Assembly: GCA_020638955.1 (NCBI GenBank)
Contig: JACKHO010000003.1
Span: 496,001-560,000 of the forward strand
DNA length: 64,000 nucleotides
Reading direction: 5' to 3'
From: Planctomycetaceae bacterium
GTDB taxonomy: Bacteria; Planctomycetota; Planctomycetia; Planctomycetales; Planctomycetaceae
The notes under the pieces were generated by a model. That model had not been told where the DNA came from and did no database searches. It was given only the letters and a program-made list of their open reading frames with translations. The translations under genes were made by a program, and so were the position numbers. The first letter of the stretch is position 1. Every line of letters starts with the position of its first letter. This document shows, in pieces, positions 54,462-63,900 of the stretch.

Positions 54462-54833
54462 ATGGCCAAGAAACAACTCGCCGAACGACTCAAAACCGGA
54501 GAACTGTATTTCGTGTTCCACGATATCGACTTCGATACCGGAGACTTCAGGATGCTTGCCTACGGCGATGGCACGCCCCGCATTTATAAGAAGGGTGCGC
54601 TCGACCCTCGGGTTGGCGACATCCCGATCTGTCGCAATCTCCGAACCGCCGTCCAGCAGATCAAACGAGGAGCGATTGGCGTCTTGCTGCCGCTCTCCGT
54701 GCTGCTCGATCTTTTCGGTTCCCGTGAAGCAGTCCGCTGGGCTGCGACCATGCACGACGAACTTGCTGCCGAGATGCGAGCCTACATCAAGAGGTGGAAG
54801 GAGACGCAGAAGCATTTTCGCCTGTCGGCCTGA
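54462..54833 (+). CDS. Small unknown protein of the island
   Basis: ATG 54462 with ACGAGGAG upstream. 123 residues: an early strand-like part (TGELYFVFHDIDFDTGDFRM), a middle GTPRIYKKGALDPRVGDIPI and a helical C-terminus (ELAAEMRAYIKRWKETQKHF). No domain recognised. It sits between two intrinsic terminators, in the same direction as the methyltransferase genes, and probably belongs to the same regulatory unit. Confidence 0.6.
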   Translation: MAKKQLAERLKTGELYFVFHDIDFDTGDFRMLAYGDGTPRIYKKGALDPRVGDIPICRNLRTAVQQIKRGAIGVLLPLSVLLDLFGSREAVRWAATMHDELAAEMRAYIKRWKETQKHFRLSA

Positions 54834-54860
54834 ACGGCTTTCGACGAGTTCAACTTTTGT

Positions 54861-54889
54861 AAACCCGGCGCAAACACGCCGGGTTTTTT
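54861..54889 (+). terminator. Intrinsic terminator between 54462 gene and ParB-MTase gene
   Basis: AAACCCGGCG and CGCCGGGTTT (10 bp) around CAAACA, then TTT. Preceded by CAACTTTTGT, like terminator at 54391. The next gene starts 41 bp after it. Confidence 0.88.
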
Positions 54890-54930
54890 GTTGCCTTTCC
54901 ACAACTTCCACTAAACAGGAGACCGTTCCT

Positions 54931-56292
54931 ATGAACAACATCAACTCCATTTCCATCAACGACATCCAAACCGGCGAGCGTCACCGCAAAGAACTCGGTG
55001 ACATCGACGGCCTCGCCCATTCCATTTCCGACGACGGGCTACTCCAGCCCATTGGCGTCACGCCTGACAACCGACTGGTCTTCGGCTTCCGCCGACTCGT
55101 CGCCTGCCGGGACAATCTGGGTTGGACCGAGGTTCCCGCCGTGGTCATCGACATCGAGAACCTGACGCACGGAGAGTGGATCGAAAACACGATCCGCAAA
55201 GACCTGACCCTCTCCGAGATGGTCGCCATCACCGACGCCCTTCGAGATTTCACACGAGGAGGAGATCGTCGCTCCGATCAATACCGCAAAAGCGGTAGTG
55301 GTGTCACGAAGAAGGAAGCCTGCGAGATCGCTGGTTGGAAGATGGACAAGTACGACGATGCCAAGAAGGTCGTCGAGAACGCCATCGAAGAACTGGTGCG
55401 TGCGATGGACAACGGGGAAGTTTCACCTCACGCCGCCGCCCAGTTGGTGGACGAACCGGAGGACATCCAGCGTGAAGCCGTTGAAAGGCTCGGAGCAGCA
55501 AAGACTGCTGCCGAGAAGCGAGGCATTCTGAAGACCGTTCGCCGGATCAAGCGTAACAAGGAAATCGCCAAAAGACGGGAGGCAGAATTAAAAGTGCCAT
55601 CCAAGACGGCTTCCGTGCGTATCTTCCACTGTCCGTTTCAGGAGTTAAACGACGAGGCCGAACTGCAACCGGAATCTGTTCAGTGCGTGCTGACGGACTT
55701 CCCATACGACAACGAGTTCATAGACCAGATCAGCGAGCTTGCACGGTTTGCCAATGAAATACTCGTTCCCGGTGGCCTACTCGTTGCTTATACCGGCCAG
55801 CATCGGCTGAGCGATAAGTTCCGTCTGATCGAGGAACATCTGACATTCCGTTGGATCGGGACATCACGCTGGCACCAAAAGGCCAATGAGTTCATGCCAT
55901 ACAAATTGGTGAGCAAGAGCAGTCCCTTCCTCATCTATTCCAAAGGGGATTGGACTCCAATGCGCAAGTGGTCAGACACGCTGGAGATTGAAGGCTGCGA
56001 GAAGGGCGACCATCCGTACCAGAAGCCGATTGAGGAAATTGAGCATCTGCTTCAATACTTCACCCAGCCGGGCGATCTCGTAGTCGATCCCTGCGGCGGG
56101 AGTTTTACCACGGCGGTCGCATGTCAGCGGCTCGGAAGGCAGTGCGTCTCGTGTGACATCGAGAAGGAATACGTTGTTCGAGGGATGGAACGGCTGGCCG
56201 AGGACCGTGTGACTACTCGTCAGGAGAGTGGACCTCACGACGGTACGGCCCCGGTTGACATGCCTTGCTCTCCTGACGATTTGGCGGCGTAA
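54931..56292 (+). CDS. ParB-like domain fused to DNA amino-methyltransferase
   Basis: 453 residues. Residues 1-110 are a ParB/Srx-like nuclease domain (ISINDIQTGERHRKELGDID; GLLQPIGVTPDNRLVFGFRR); about 110-220 are helical with an HTH-like piece (GVTKKEACEIAGWKMDKYDD). From about 225 it is a DNA N-4/N-6 amino-methyltransferase, with catalytic TDFPYD in place of the usual DPPY at about 255-260, and SAM-binding DPCGGSFTT at about 386-394. ParB-methylase fusions are common in phages and mobile islands, where they protect or mark DNA; the target is not known. ATG 54931 follows AGGAGACC. Placed before the double methyltransferase gene. Confidence 0.85.
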   Translation: MNNINSISINDIQTGERHRKELGDIDGLAHSISDDGLLQPIGVTPDNRLVFGFRRLVACRDNLGWTEVPAVVIDIENLTHGEWIENTIRKDLTLSEMVAITDALRDFTRGGDRRSDQYRKSGSGVTKKEACEIAGWKMDKYDDAKKVVENAIEELVRAMDNGEVSPHAAAQLVDEPEDIQREAVERLGAAKTAAEKRGILKTVRRIKRNKEIAKRREAELKVPSKTASVRIFHCPFQELNDEAELQPESVQCVLTDFPYDNEFIDQISELARFANEILVPGGLLVAYTGQHRLSDKFRLIEEHLTFRWIGTSRWHQKANEFMPYKLVSKSSPFLIYSKGDWTPMRKWSDTLEIEGCEKGDHPYQKPIEEIEHLLQYFTQPGDLVVDPCGGSFTTAVACQRLGRQCVSCDIEKEYVVRGMERLAEDRVTTRQESGPHDGTAPVDMPCSPDDLAA

Positions 56293-56366
56293 CACGTCAG
56301 CCAGCACATCTACGCTTTTTCATAACTCGGAGGATTTCTGTCGCTGAGTTTTTCTCACTGTTGACA

Positions 56367-56405
56367 CGGCTGCGCTCCCGTTGCGCACGGAGCGCAGCCG
56401 TTTTT
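56367..56405 (+). terminator. Intrinsic terminator between the two methyltransferase genes
   Basis: CGGCTGCGCTCC and GGAGCGCAGCCG (12 bp) around CGTTGCGCAC, then TTTTT. The next gene starts 34 bp after it. Confidence 0.88.
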
Positions 56406-56439
56406 CTTTCTTCGTGCGCAGTTTTTGGAGGAACAATCT

Positions 56440-58260
56440 ATGAATGGCGAAAGACAATCCTACGACGTGACCCAAGGTGAGGTGCTTGAAGTTCTCAAGT
56501 CGCTCCCAACCAACAGCTACGATGGTGGACTTTGTGATCCACCCTATGGCCTTGGGTTCATGGGCAAGGACTGGGATCAGAATGTGCCCGGCGTCGAAGT
56601 CTGGCAGGAGATGCTGAGGGTTTGCAAACCCGGTGCATACCTGATGGCCTTCGGTAGCCCCAAGACTTTCCACCGACTCACATGCTACGTCGAAGATGCT
56701 GGCTGGGAGATCAGGGACACGCTCTGCTGGTTGTATGGGGAGGGTTTCCCCAAGTCGAAGGACTTCTCGAATGGCATCGCTCAGTTCAGCAGTAATGGCG
56801 AACTCATCGAGCGGTTTCGTGGCCGTGGTACGACATTGAAACCAGCGTGGGAACCAATTGTGCTGGCGATGAAGCCAATGTGTGGGAGCTACGCCAAGAA
56901 CGCTGCGATCTTTGGATGCAGTGGTCTGAACATCGATGACAGCAGGATTGGTGAGAAGGTCAATGGTGGACGATGGCCTGCCAACCTCTTGCTCGATGAA
57001 GAGGCGGCAAGGAATCTCGACAAACAGAGCGGCCACTCCCGTTCTCGTCGTGGTCGTCGTCGCCAAAAGGATCGAGTTGTGGGCAACGGCAACACGATGA
57101 ACCACTTCGTGTCTCGGTATTCCGCAGTGGAAGGCTACGACGACGAGGGCGGTGCGTCTCGGATGTTCTACGTCGCTAAAGCGTCCAAGTCCGAGCGGGA
57201 AGCAACGGATCATCCTGCCGTCAAGCCGCTCAAATTGTGTCAACATCTGGCCGGACTGATCCTGCCGCCAAAACGAAGCAAGGCTCGACGACTGCTCGTG
57301 CCCTACTCGGGCAGTGGCTCCGAGATGATCGGCGCACTGAAGGCCAGTTGGGATCACGTCCACGGCATCGAGAAGGACGAGGCTTACCAGAAAAAGAGTC
57401 TGGAACGGCTGGCGGACCACACGCAGGACGAGGAGAAGGAGGATGTGCCGACAGCGGCTCTCCCGCCCGAACCTCCCTTGCAGATCAACACCGTCGTACA
57501 AGGTGACTGCGCCAAGATGATCCCTCGACTACCTGACAAGTCGGTCAACTTGGCCTTGTGTTCGCCGCCGTACCCTGACAAGCGAGGTGACAAGTACCCG
57601 ACAGTCTCGGAGCGAGACTACCCGGCGTGGTCGGCACGGTGGATGGAGACGTTGAAGACCAAGCTGACCAACGACGGCAGCGTTCTCATAGTCATCGACA
57701 AGCACGTCAAGAAAGGTGTGATGTCTGACTTTCTCCTTCGGACCCAGTTGTGCCTGCGGGAACGGGGTTGGAAGCAGCACATGACCCAAATCTGGTTCAA
57801 GCAGGATGGGCTTCCCCTTGGACACAAGTGGTGGCCGCACCACTGTTACGAAGAGATTCTGTGGTTCAGCCGGACCACGCATCCCTTCTGCGATCCGTGG
57901 GCTGCGGGATCACCCTCTACGAATCTGGCTGTGCGAAACTACGACCAGTCAGAATGGACCAATGGCGAGAAGAGTGAGAAGGAAGGCATCGCTCGGATGC
58001 GTGACGTGCTGGTTGTGCCGGTCGGTGGGAACGCCAAAGGCGTGGACCATCCAGCCAAGTACCCACAGGCTCTCTGTGAGTCACTCATCAAGACTTTCAG
58101 TCCCGATGGCGGCACAGTCTTGGATTGCTTCGCCGGGTCCGGCACGACGCTATTAGCAGCGAAAGCGACTGGGCGCAACTTCTACGGCGCCGATGTTATG
58201 AAGAAGTACGTCGATCTCGCACGACTCCGACTCGATGAGAACGGCTCATCCGCTGCATAA
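56440..58260 (+). CDS. Fused double DNA amino-methyltransferase
   Basis: ATG 56440 follows GGAGGA by 7 bases; 606 residues. Domain 1 (about 1-320): catalytic CDPPYGLGF with DPPY at 33-36, then GEGFPKSKD and TLKPAWEPIVLA, seen in phage N-6 adenine methylases, and SAM site VPYSGSGSE at 287-295. Domain 2 (about 348-606): SPPY at 375-378, SAM site DCFAGSGTT at 562-570, as in N-4 cytosine or N-6 adenine methylases. Both look intact. Such fusion gives one protein with two motif types, which could modify two bases or two sites. No restriction endonuclease lies beside it on this strand; see the helicase operon. Confidence 0.9.
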   Translation: MNGERQSYDVTQGEVLEVLKSLPTNSYDGGLCDPPYGLGFMGKDWDQNVPGVEVWQEMLRVCKPGAYLMAFGSPKTFHRLTCYVEDAGWEIRDTLCWLYGEGFPKSKDFSNGIAQFSSNGELIERFRGRGTTLKPAWEPIVLAMKPMCGSYAKNAAIFGCSGLNIDDSRIGEKVNGGRWPANLLLDEEAARNLDKQSGHSRSRRGRRRQKDRVVGNGNTMNHFVSRYSAVEGYDDEGGASRMFYVAKASKSEREATDHPAVKPLKLCQHLAGLILPPKRSKARRLLVPYSGSGSEMIGALKASWDHVHGIEKDEAYQKKSLERLADHTQDEEKEDVPTAALPPEPPLQINTVVQGDCAKMIPRLPDKSVNLALCSPPYPDKRGDKYPTVSERDYPAWSARWMETLKTKLTNDGSVLIVIDKHVKKGVMSDFLLRTQLCLRERGWKQHMTQIWFKQDGLPLGHKWWPHHCYEEILWFSRTTHPFCDPWAAGSPSTNLAVRNYDQSEWTNGEKSEKEGIARMRDVLVVPVGGNAKGVDHPAKYPQALCESLIKTFSPDGGTVLDCFAGSGTTLLAAKATGRNFYGADVMKKYVDLARLRLDENGSSAA

Positions 58261-58758
58261 CAGTTGACTTGTTGTCATCCATTAGTAGTCCAACATTTGT
58301 GATAAGGAGATGAAAAACGTGGTTACTAACGACCACTGGGTGTGCGAAGTCGATTTCGAGAGATGAGCCGGGCTTTCCCGGCTCATCTCATTTGGGCGCA
58401 GGAGGTGTGATGGTGTCATGTGAGATGTCCAAGCAGGTCTATCTTCTTATCAACCTCAGTGTGTCAGGTGAACTGCCTGCACAACCGCCAGTTTTGGCTC
58501 CAAAGTGGTTATCAGGACAATTGCTACGTTTGTGCTTCGTCTGGCTCACCCTTCATTTTTGGTTCCAAAGTCGCAGGCCACTCGAAGACGCTTGCGGCCT
58601 GCACCTCGCCCCTGTTTTTCATCGAAGCCTTCCGATTATGAGCCATTTGCTGGCGCTCTTGATCTTATGAAGCTCAGTTATATCGTTCCTTAGCCGCAGC
58701 CCATGCCGACGAAGTTGGCACTCTAACACACCACACTTTCAATCGAGGAACACCAGTC
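58261..58758. other. Intergenic region, no gene supported
   Basis: About 500 bp between the double methyltransferase and a small gene. It holds the hairpin at 58360-58389. Short frames after it have poor start sites and odd residue composition and are not called. Confidence 0.4.
58360..58392 (+). terminator. Terminator-like hairpin after the double methyltransferase
   Basis: GAGATGAGCCGGG and CCCGGCTCATCTC are perfect 13-bp arms around CTTT. A short T-run (ATTT) follows, so termination is likely but not typical. It begins 100 bp after the methyltransferase stop. Confidence 0.75.
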
Positions 58759-59013
58759 ATGACATCACAAGATTCCGACAAAGCAACAGATACTCTCACG
58801 CAAGTCGAGAGTTGCATCAAAAACGATAGTGGCGATGCAGACGCAGTGTTTCACCTTAACGGGAAAGGCAGGCATATTGCTGTAGTGTATTTTGTGGACG
58901 GGTTCATCGCTTATCGCAAGCTCTTTTACGGGATGCCGCAGTTCAAGAACAGCAAGAACCCAAGACACTGGTACGGCAGGGTATTGTCTCGCAATGTAGA
59001 GTTTCGAGACTGA
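58759..59013 (+). CDS. Small hypothetical protein of the island
   Basis: 84 residues, ATG 58759, with a CGAGGAA purine site upstream. No domain recognised; strand-like centre (HIAVVYFVDGFIAYRKLFYG). It is convergent with the HEPN-like gene, with 147 bp between. Confidence 0.5.
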   Translation: MTSQDSDKATDTLTQVESCIKNDSGDADAVFHLNGKGRHIAVVYFVDGFIAYRKLFYGMPQFKNSKNPRHWYGRVLSRNVEFRD

Positions 59014-59160
59014 GAGATTGTCTCCCAAGTGGGCACAGAAATCATTTTTGAGAGGATCAGTAAAGCTGAGTTCTCCTACTTCACTGGAGTCGAGACGCTT
59101 TGATGGAAGCCGCCCGGTAGGGAAACAAGTGTAATTGCCATAGAGTGTTAGCCTAACCGC

Positions 59161-59727
59161 TCAACGCATCGGCGTTTCGCAGATCATGCGCCAAACAAGA
59201 GCAGAGAATGGCCGAGACACGTTTCGTATCAGAGTGCTAACTTCCTGAACGGTGGGGTCATACGAACCATGCAGGAGATTGCATCTTACAACCCAGCACA
59301 CTTCTATGAACTGCCGTGCCGTCAACTGCCGCACAGTACATTCGCCTTGGGGGAGTGCAGGCGGCGATCTGGGAGCAGAGTTCTGGAATAGCGGACTCGC
59401 CGAAGTGATTGGCAGAGTCAGTGTAATGTCCCCGATTACGGATTCATCAGTGATCGGCAACAATTCTCTGTAGATGCGGCCAACATCGGCAAGGTCTGCA
59501 AGTTGATACCAACCGCTTGCGATGCCGTTCACGGGGTTTTGTCGCCTGTATACATCAGAGTAATGGTCGAAGATCAGGCACGAATAGAGAAGGCGGTAAA
59601 ATCGATCTCGGGCACTATGATGCCCTCGATGCTCAGCCAGCAGGCGAATCAACCCCGTTATGTCAGTCTGCTTGAGAAACGTAAAGGTTTCCACCGTTGT
59701 TTGAGGCAAGCCCTTGGTCAATCGCAT
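59161..59727 (-). CDS. HEPN-like protein, putative RNase
   Basis: 188 residues. The C-terminal VVRCNLLHGSYD contains R-x4-H (R C N L L H), the active-site pattern of HEPN RNases, in a helical protein (FYRLLYSCLIFDHYSDVYRR). The family is not assigned. HEPN proteins often kill or arrest cells in toxin-antitoxin and defence systems; that is an inference. It is the third gene of an operon after a helicase/nuclease and a PLD-type nuclease; the PLD stop is 61 bp before its start. Confidence 0.6.
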   Translation of the reverse strand: MRLTKGLPQTTVETFTFLKQTDITGLIRLLAEHRGHHSARDRFYRLLYSCLIFDHYSDVYRRQNPVNGIASGWYQLADLADVGRIYRELLPITDESVIGDITLTLPITSASPLFQNSAPRSPPALPQGECTVRQLTARQFIEVCWVVRCNLLHGSYDPTVQEVSTLIRNVSRPFSALVWRMICETPMR

Positions 59728-59788
59728 TGGCGTCTTCTTTCGTTTACAACAGCGATGGCCTCCCCCAAGACACGGGAACTATTCCCTT

Positions 59789-60979
59789 TCACTTCGGGTC
59801 ATAGAATCTCACGTCGAGAAAGGCTGCTCGGCACTTCCAGACCCGTTTCTCAAGATCGTCTTTCGGCTCGGGAGCGTTCCACCAGTTTGAGTCGGTGATT
59901 CGTTGAATGACTTTTTCCCAATAATCGTCGAGGTCAACACTCTTCGGGATATCAAAGGCTTCACAGAGCTTGTCACGGTTCTTGCTGTCGAGGCAAACGA
60001 AGTAGTCAGGTCGCTTCATAGCCAACAGCCGGGTGGCGGTTGCAATACCAGACTTATCAAAAGACTTCTGAAACCTTGACACATACTCATCGAAGTGTTC
60101 TTGAGACACCAATCCAGTCAAAGGGATTTGATCCAAAGCAGCAGAGATGTCCGAAGAGTTTTGGTTGACAGCCTGCATGAATAGGCCGTGCCCCCTCATG
60201 CTGCCGAACCATCCCCAGTCTGCATCCGGCTCACTGCCAAATCCGGCAATGCGTTTTCTGTTTTCATCTACCATGTCACCGAAATGTAAATGCTCGCTGA
60301 ATAACTTCCGGGCTTTTTCAAGTACGACGAGCCGTCCAGCCGTAGTATGTTCTTGATCCTCTTTTACCGAGTTGAAGTAGTCGTCCCAGTCTTCCACAAA
60401 CAGAGGGACATCCAGAGGCGAACGTTTTCCTTTTTTCTTTTCGGGAGGGCTGTAGCTTCCTGACAATGGCCCGAGGCGTTTCTGTTGCCGTTTCCAAATC
60501 GAGCGGTATGCCGCCAACTCCTTATCACTCAGGGTTTTTCCACTCACCATCGCCTCGTCCAGCGCCAACAAAATCTCCCGATGATTTGATTCCGCTCCAA
60601 CATCTTTGTTGCTGAAGAGGCAAGCATGTTCGGTGTTTGCATGGAAGGCCGAATGTGTGAAGTTCGGACTCCCAGTAATGCACTCCCAGTTCCCGTCACC
60701 GAGATCAAAGTAGTACAACTTGGGATGGAACACACCGCTGGGGTTCATGACGAATCGAACATCATCATGTCCCATGAAGGCTGCGATGAAATCCGGGTGC
60801 GTTTGATAGAAGTGGATGCCGATTGTCAACTGGTGGATTTTTTCCGTGTGTTTGACCAAGTGGTCGAACAGAGGAAATCCGTGAGACGCCCAAGCTACAG
60901 ACCAACGAAGTGATTTGCAGTGTTGAATCAGTCGCTTGAGTTCGGCTTCTGTGTCCTTTGAGCGTCTCAGGAACTTCAT
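59789..60979 (-). CDS. PLD-family nuclease-like protein
   Basis: 396 residues. The N-terminal half has the phospholipase D motif HPKLYYFD (H-x-K-x4-D) followed by ITGSPNFT; only one such motif is seen, so the enzyme would dimerise to make the two-motif active site, as in PLD-type nucleases. The C-terminal half (YVSRFQKSFDKSGIATATRL ... PDYFVCLDSKNRDKLCEAF) is a second helical domain of unknown identity. The ATG at 60979 lies 4 bp after the helicase stop, so the genes are probably translated together. Such PLD nucleases occur in restriction and DISARM-type loci (family knowledge, not shown here). Confidence 0.8.
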   Translation of the reverse strand: MKFLRRSKDTEAELKRLIQHCKSLRWSVAWASHGFPLFDHLVKHTEKIHQLTIGIHFYQTHPDFIAAFMGHDDVRFVMNPSGVFHPKLYYFDLGDGNWECITGSPNFTHSAFHANTEHACLFSNKDVGAESNHREILLALDEAMVSGKTLSDKELAAYRSIWKRQQKRLGPLSGSYSPPEKKKGKRSPLDVPLFVEDWDDYFNSVKEDQEHTTAGRLVVLEKARKLFSEHLHFGDMVDENRKRIAGFGSEPDADWGWFGSMRGHGLFMQAVNQNSSDISAALDQIPLTGLVSQEHFDEYVSRFQKSFDKSGIATATRLLAMKRPDYFVCLDSKNRDKLCEAFDIPKSVDLDDYWEKVIQRITDSNWWNAPEPKDDLEKRVWKCRAAFLDVRFYDPK

Positions 60980-60983
60980 GGAA

Positions 60984-63900
60984 CTACGCCTCCACGGTGA
61001 CTTGCTGGTCGCTCGCCGCCGTTGTTAGGAGGCGCTCGATGTACGTTTTCTTGTCTTCCTTCTGGAACAGGACATGTGACTTTGTGAACTGCTCTTTCGT
61101 CAGGTCTTCCGTCCACCACCGGACTTGCTGGAAGGGCGTGTTTGAGATGATGAACGAGTTCAGGATCACGTTGGGATCGCCGAGGCGATCCTCCAGTTCC
61201 TTGATTGTCCGGTAGAAGCGAATCTTGGGATCGTCTGGGCCTTCGAGGTTTCGGATGCCCTTGGGATCAACGAACGTGACGTACTGCTTACCGTCTACCA
61301 GCAGCCAGAGAAGGAAGTCGGGGTAGAAGTTTCCAGCCTCGAAGAAGCCGATGCCTCGGCCACGGCTCATGTTGCGGAGCAGGTAGAGTTCCCGGTCATC
61401 GAAGAACGAGTTGTTGTCGTCATAGAATCTGCGAAGATCGGTGACGAACTCCTTCTCACCTTCGTTGAGTGAGACTGGGCTGACATCCACGAAATCGCTC
61501 TTGACGTGAAGGAGTGGCTGGTAGAGATGCTGGCCAAACGAATACGCCATGCACGATCCGAACGGCCAGTCCTTTAGCACCCCTGCATCGAGATCGCTCT
61601 GAATACCCTTGAGTTGATCGACGATCTGATCCTGTGACTCGTCAATCAGCAGCCGGTATTCAACCTGAAGGTTAGGATCGTCCTCGGTCAGAGTGTGGTA
61701 TTCGTAGAAGTCCGACTCCCACTCCTGTTTCTTGTTTTTGTAGTAGCGGTCGGCGTATTTCTTGAGCAGGGCGACGGCGATCTCCTGCCAGCGTCGTACC
61801 CGGTCAAACTGCGTGAACTCCAATTCCTCGGGCGGAATGAAGAGCTTGTACCACCGGGAGTCAAGCAGAAGTGGAACGATACTGTCCCGGTGCAGGTTCA
61901 GGTTGTACCACGACCGCTCGTTCTTGAAGTGCTGAAGCTCAAACCAGATGGCGTCGATGTCCATGAAGGCAAGGTGACGTTCCTCCAGCTTGCCTTCGTG
62001 CTTCACCGCCGAGTCTTCGGTCTTGGCCACGCCCTTGCTCTGCTGAGCCTGAATCTTGGGATACCAGTTCAGTGAAATCGGATGACGCAGTAGACGATCT
62101 GGTGGCTCAGCGAGTGTGGGCTTCGGGCCGTGCAGCTTGAAATCTTTGCCTTCCTCGATCCGGACGCTGGTGAGCTTCTTCCCATTCAGGTTCTTGACGA
62201 CCGGCAAGATGAACTCGATCCGCTCTTCATTGCCGGGAAGACCTTCTTCTTCGAGGTACTCCTTGAACTGCCGCATGTAGTCGGCCCGGATACCGAAGAT
62301 GTTCAGCGTTTCCAGCAGGTGAATACGGTCAGGCCGACTGACACCTTCAAGTTGGCTACTGCGTTTCAAGGTCATGCCGTGGCCCTTCAGACGTACACCA
62401 CGACCGAACAACTGGATGATCTCTGAGCCTTCTGTGCGACCGATGTTCATCAGTCCCATCGTGCTGACTCGCCAACTGTTCCACCCTTCGGTGAACTTCT
62501 TCGATCCGATCAAAACATTGACCGTCGAGTCGTCTTCGTTGAGACCTCGGAAGAGCGAACCTGAGAACTCCTTCTCGTCCACGTTCAACAGGTCATGCTC
62601 GTCGCAGAGTTTGCATAAGCTGGTGGCGTCACCGACGTTGATGAGACCAAAGGGTTCGTTCTCACCGAGGCGTAGAGCGATCTCGCCATCCGTGCCTTTC
62701 AGGTTCTCGACATGCAGGGCAGCTTGGCTGGACGAGTTAAACAACACCTTCAGGATGTCGTTGTAAATCTCCTCGCCGGACATCCCAGACGAGATCAGGT
62801 GTGGAAAGGCGGTGGCGAAGATTTCGTTGCCACGCTGGTCGAGTAGGCCGGGCCTGCCGCTGAGCAGCCGCTCCAGCAGGGTGATCGAATCTCGCTTTTC
62901 CTTCACGAACTCGGCCAGCGTCAGCAGGATATCCACCACATCAGACACCTTGCGCTTGTTCTCTGATCGCACGGCATTCACGCTACCGCCGACGAAAACC
63001 CACAGGGGCTTCTCCAGCAGGAAGGGGCGGAACGTGTTCGGGTTGTCTGCGTAGAGCTTTTGCTGCTGGTAGAAGGCAACGAGGCAGGCCGTCAGGTACA
63101 GGTTGCGGCGTTCCTCGTCGGAGTCGTCGGCGAGGTTCAGGATGCGGTAATCCTTCCCGAAGCCGTCCCGGTAGAAATACTTGTACGAGTAGTCAAACAG
63201 GATGTTCTTGGCGTAGCGTGACTCAAGTTTCTTCTTGCCCTTCATCGCCTGCCCGAACGTGGCGGAATACTCAAACGAAAATCCACCTTCGCAAAGTCGA
63301 TCACGAGCATCGATCCACGTTTCACCAGATGCACCTCGATGTCCTTCATCAACCAGTACAAGGTTGTTGCCCTCAAAGGCGTCGATGGCGACCGTCTTCT
63401 GCCCCATCTCCTCTTTGAGTTTGGTGACTTCGATGATCTCGACTGACCGGCCCGAGAACAACGACCGAGACTCTTTCGAGAACAGGTCAGCGTCCATACC
63501 CGAGGCGTGGAACTCTTCGAGGTGTTGCTTTGACAAGCCCTCGTTGGGCGTCAGCAGGATGATCCTGTTGAGTCCCTTCTCTTTGTCGTGCAACTTCAGG
63601 TAGTGCTGGTACTGGAGGATGTTGACGTGCATCAGCAGCGTCTTGCCGCTCCCGGTGGCATTCCAAAAGGCCAGCTTCCGCAGGTCATTTGGCTCGTAGG
63701 CCGGTAGCTGTTCCTTTGTGGTTTTTCCCTCATTGAACTTGGCGACATGTTGGTTCAGGTCGGCCAGCAATTTATCCGGGTCACGGAAGAAACGATCGAG
63801 ATAGACTTCGGTGAATAGCAGCGACAGATATTGGAAATACTTCCACTTCAGCGGCTCGGCTCGATTCTCGCTGAGCGTCAGCGTGTGCTTAACGATGTTC

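Noticed and set aside
54356..54589. 77-residue frame overlapping the 54462 gene from the orphan ribosome site
   Set aside because: No suitable start codon at the right distance from the ribosome site, and it runs through a terminator and into the 54462 gene in another frame.
58392..58670. Open frame of 92 residues after the methyltransferase terminator
   Set aside because: Poor start context, odd composition (many Leu and Trp), no domain; it overlaps another frame of similar length.
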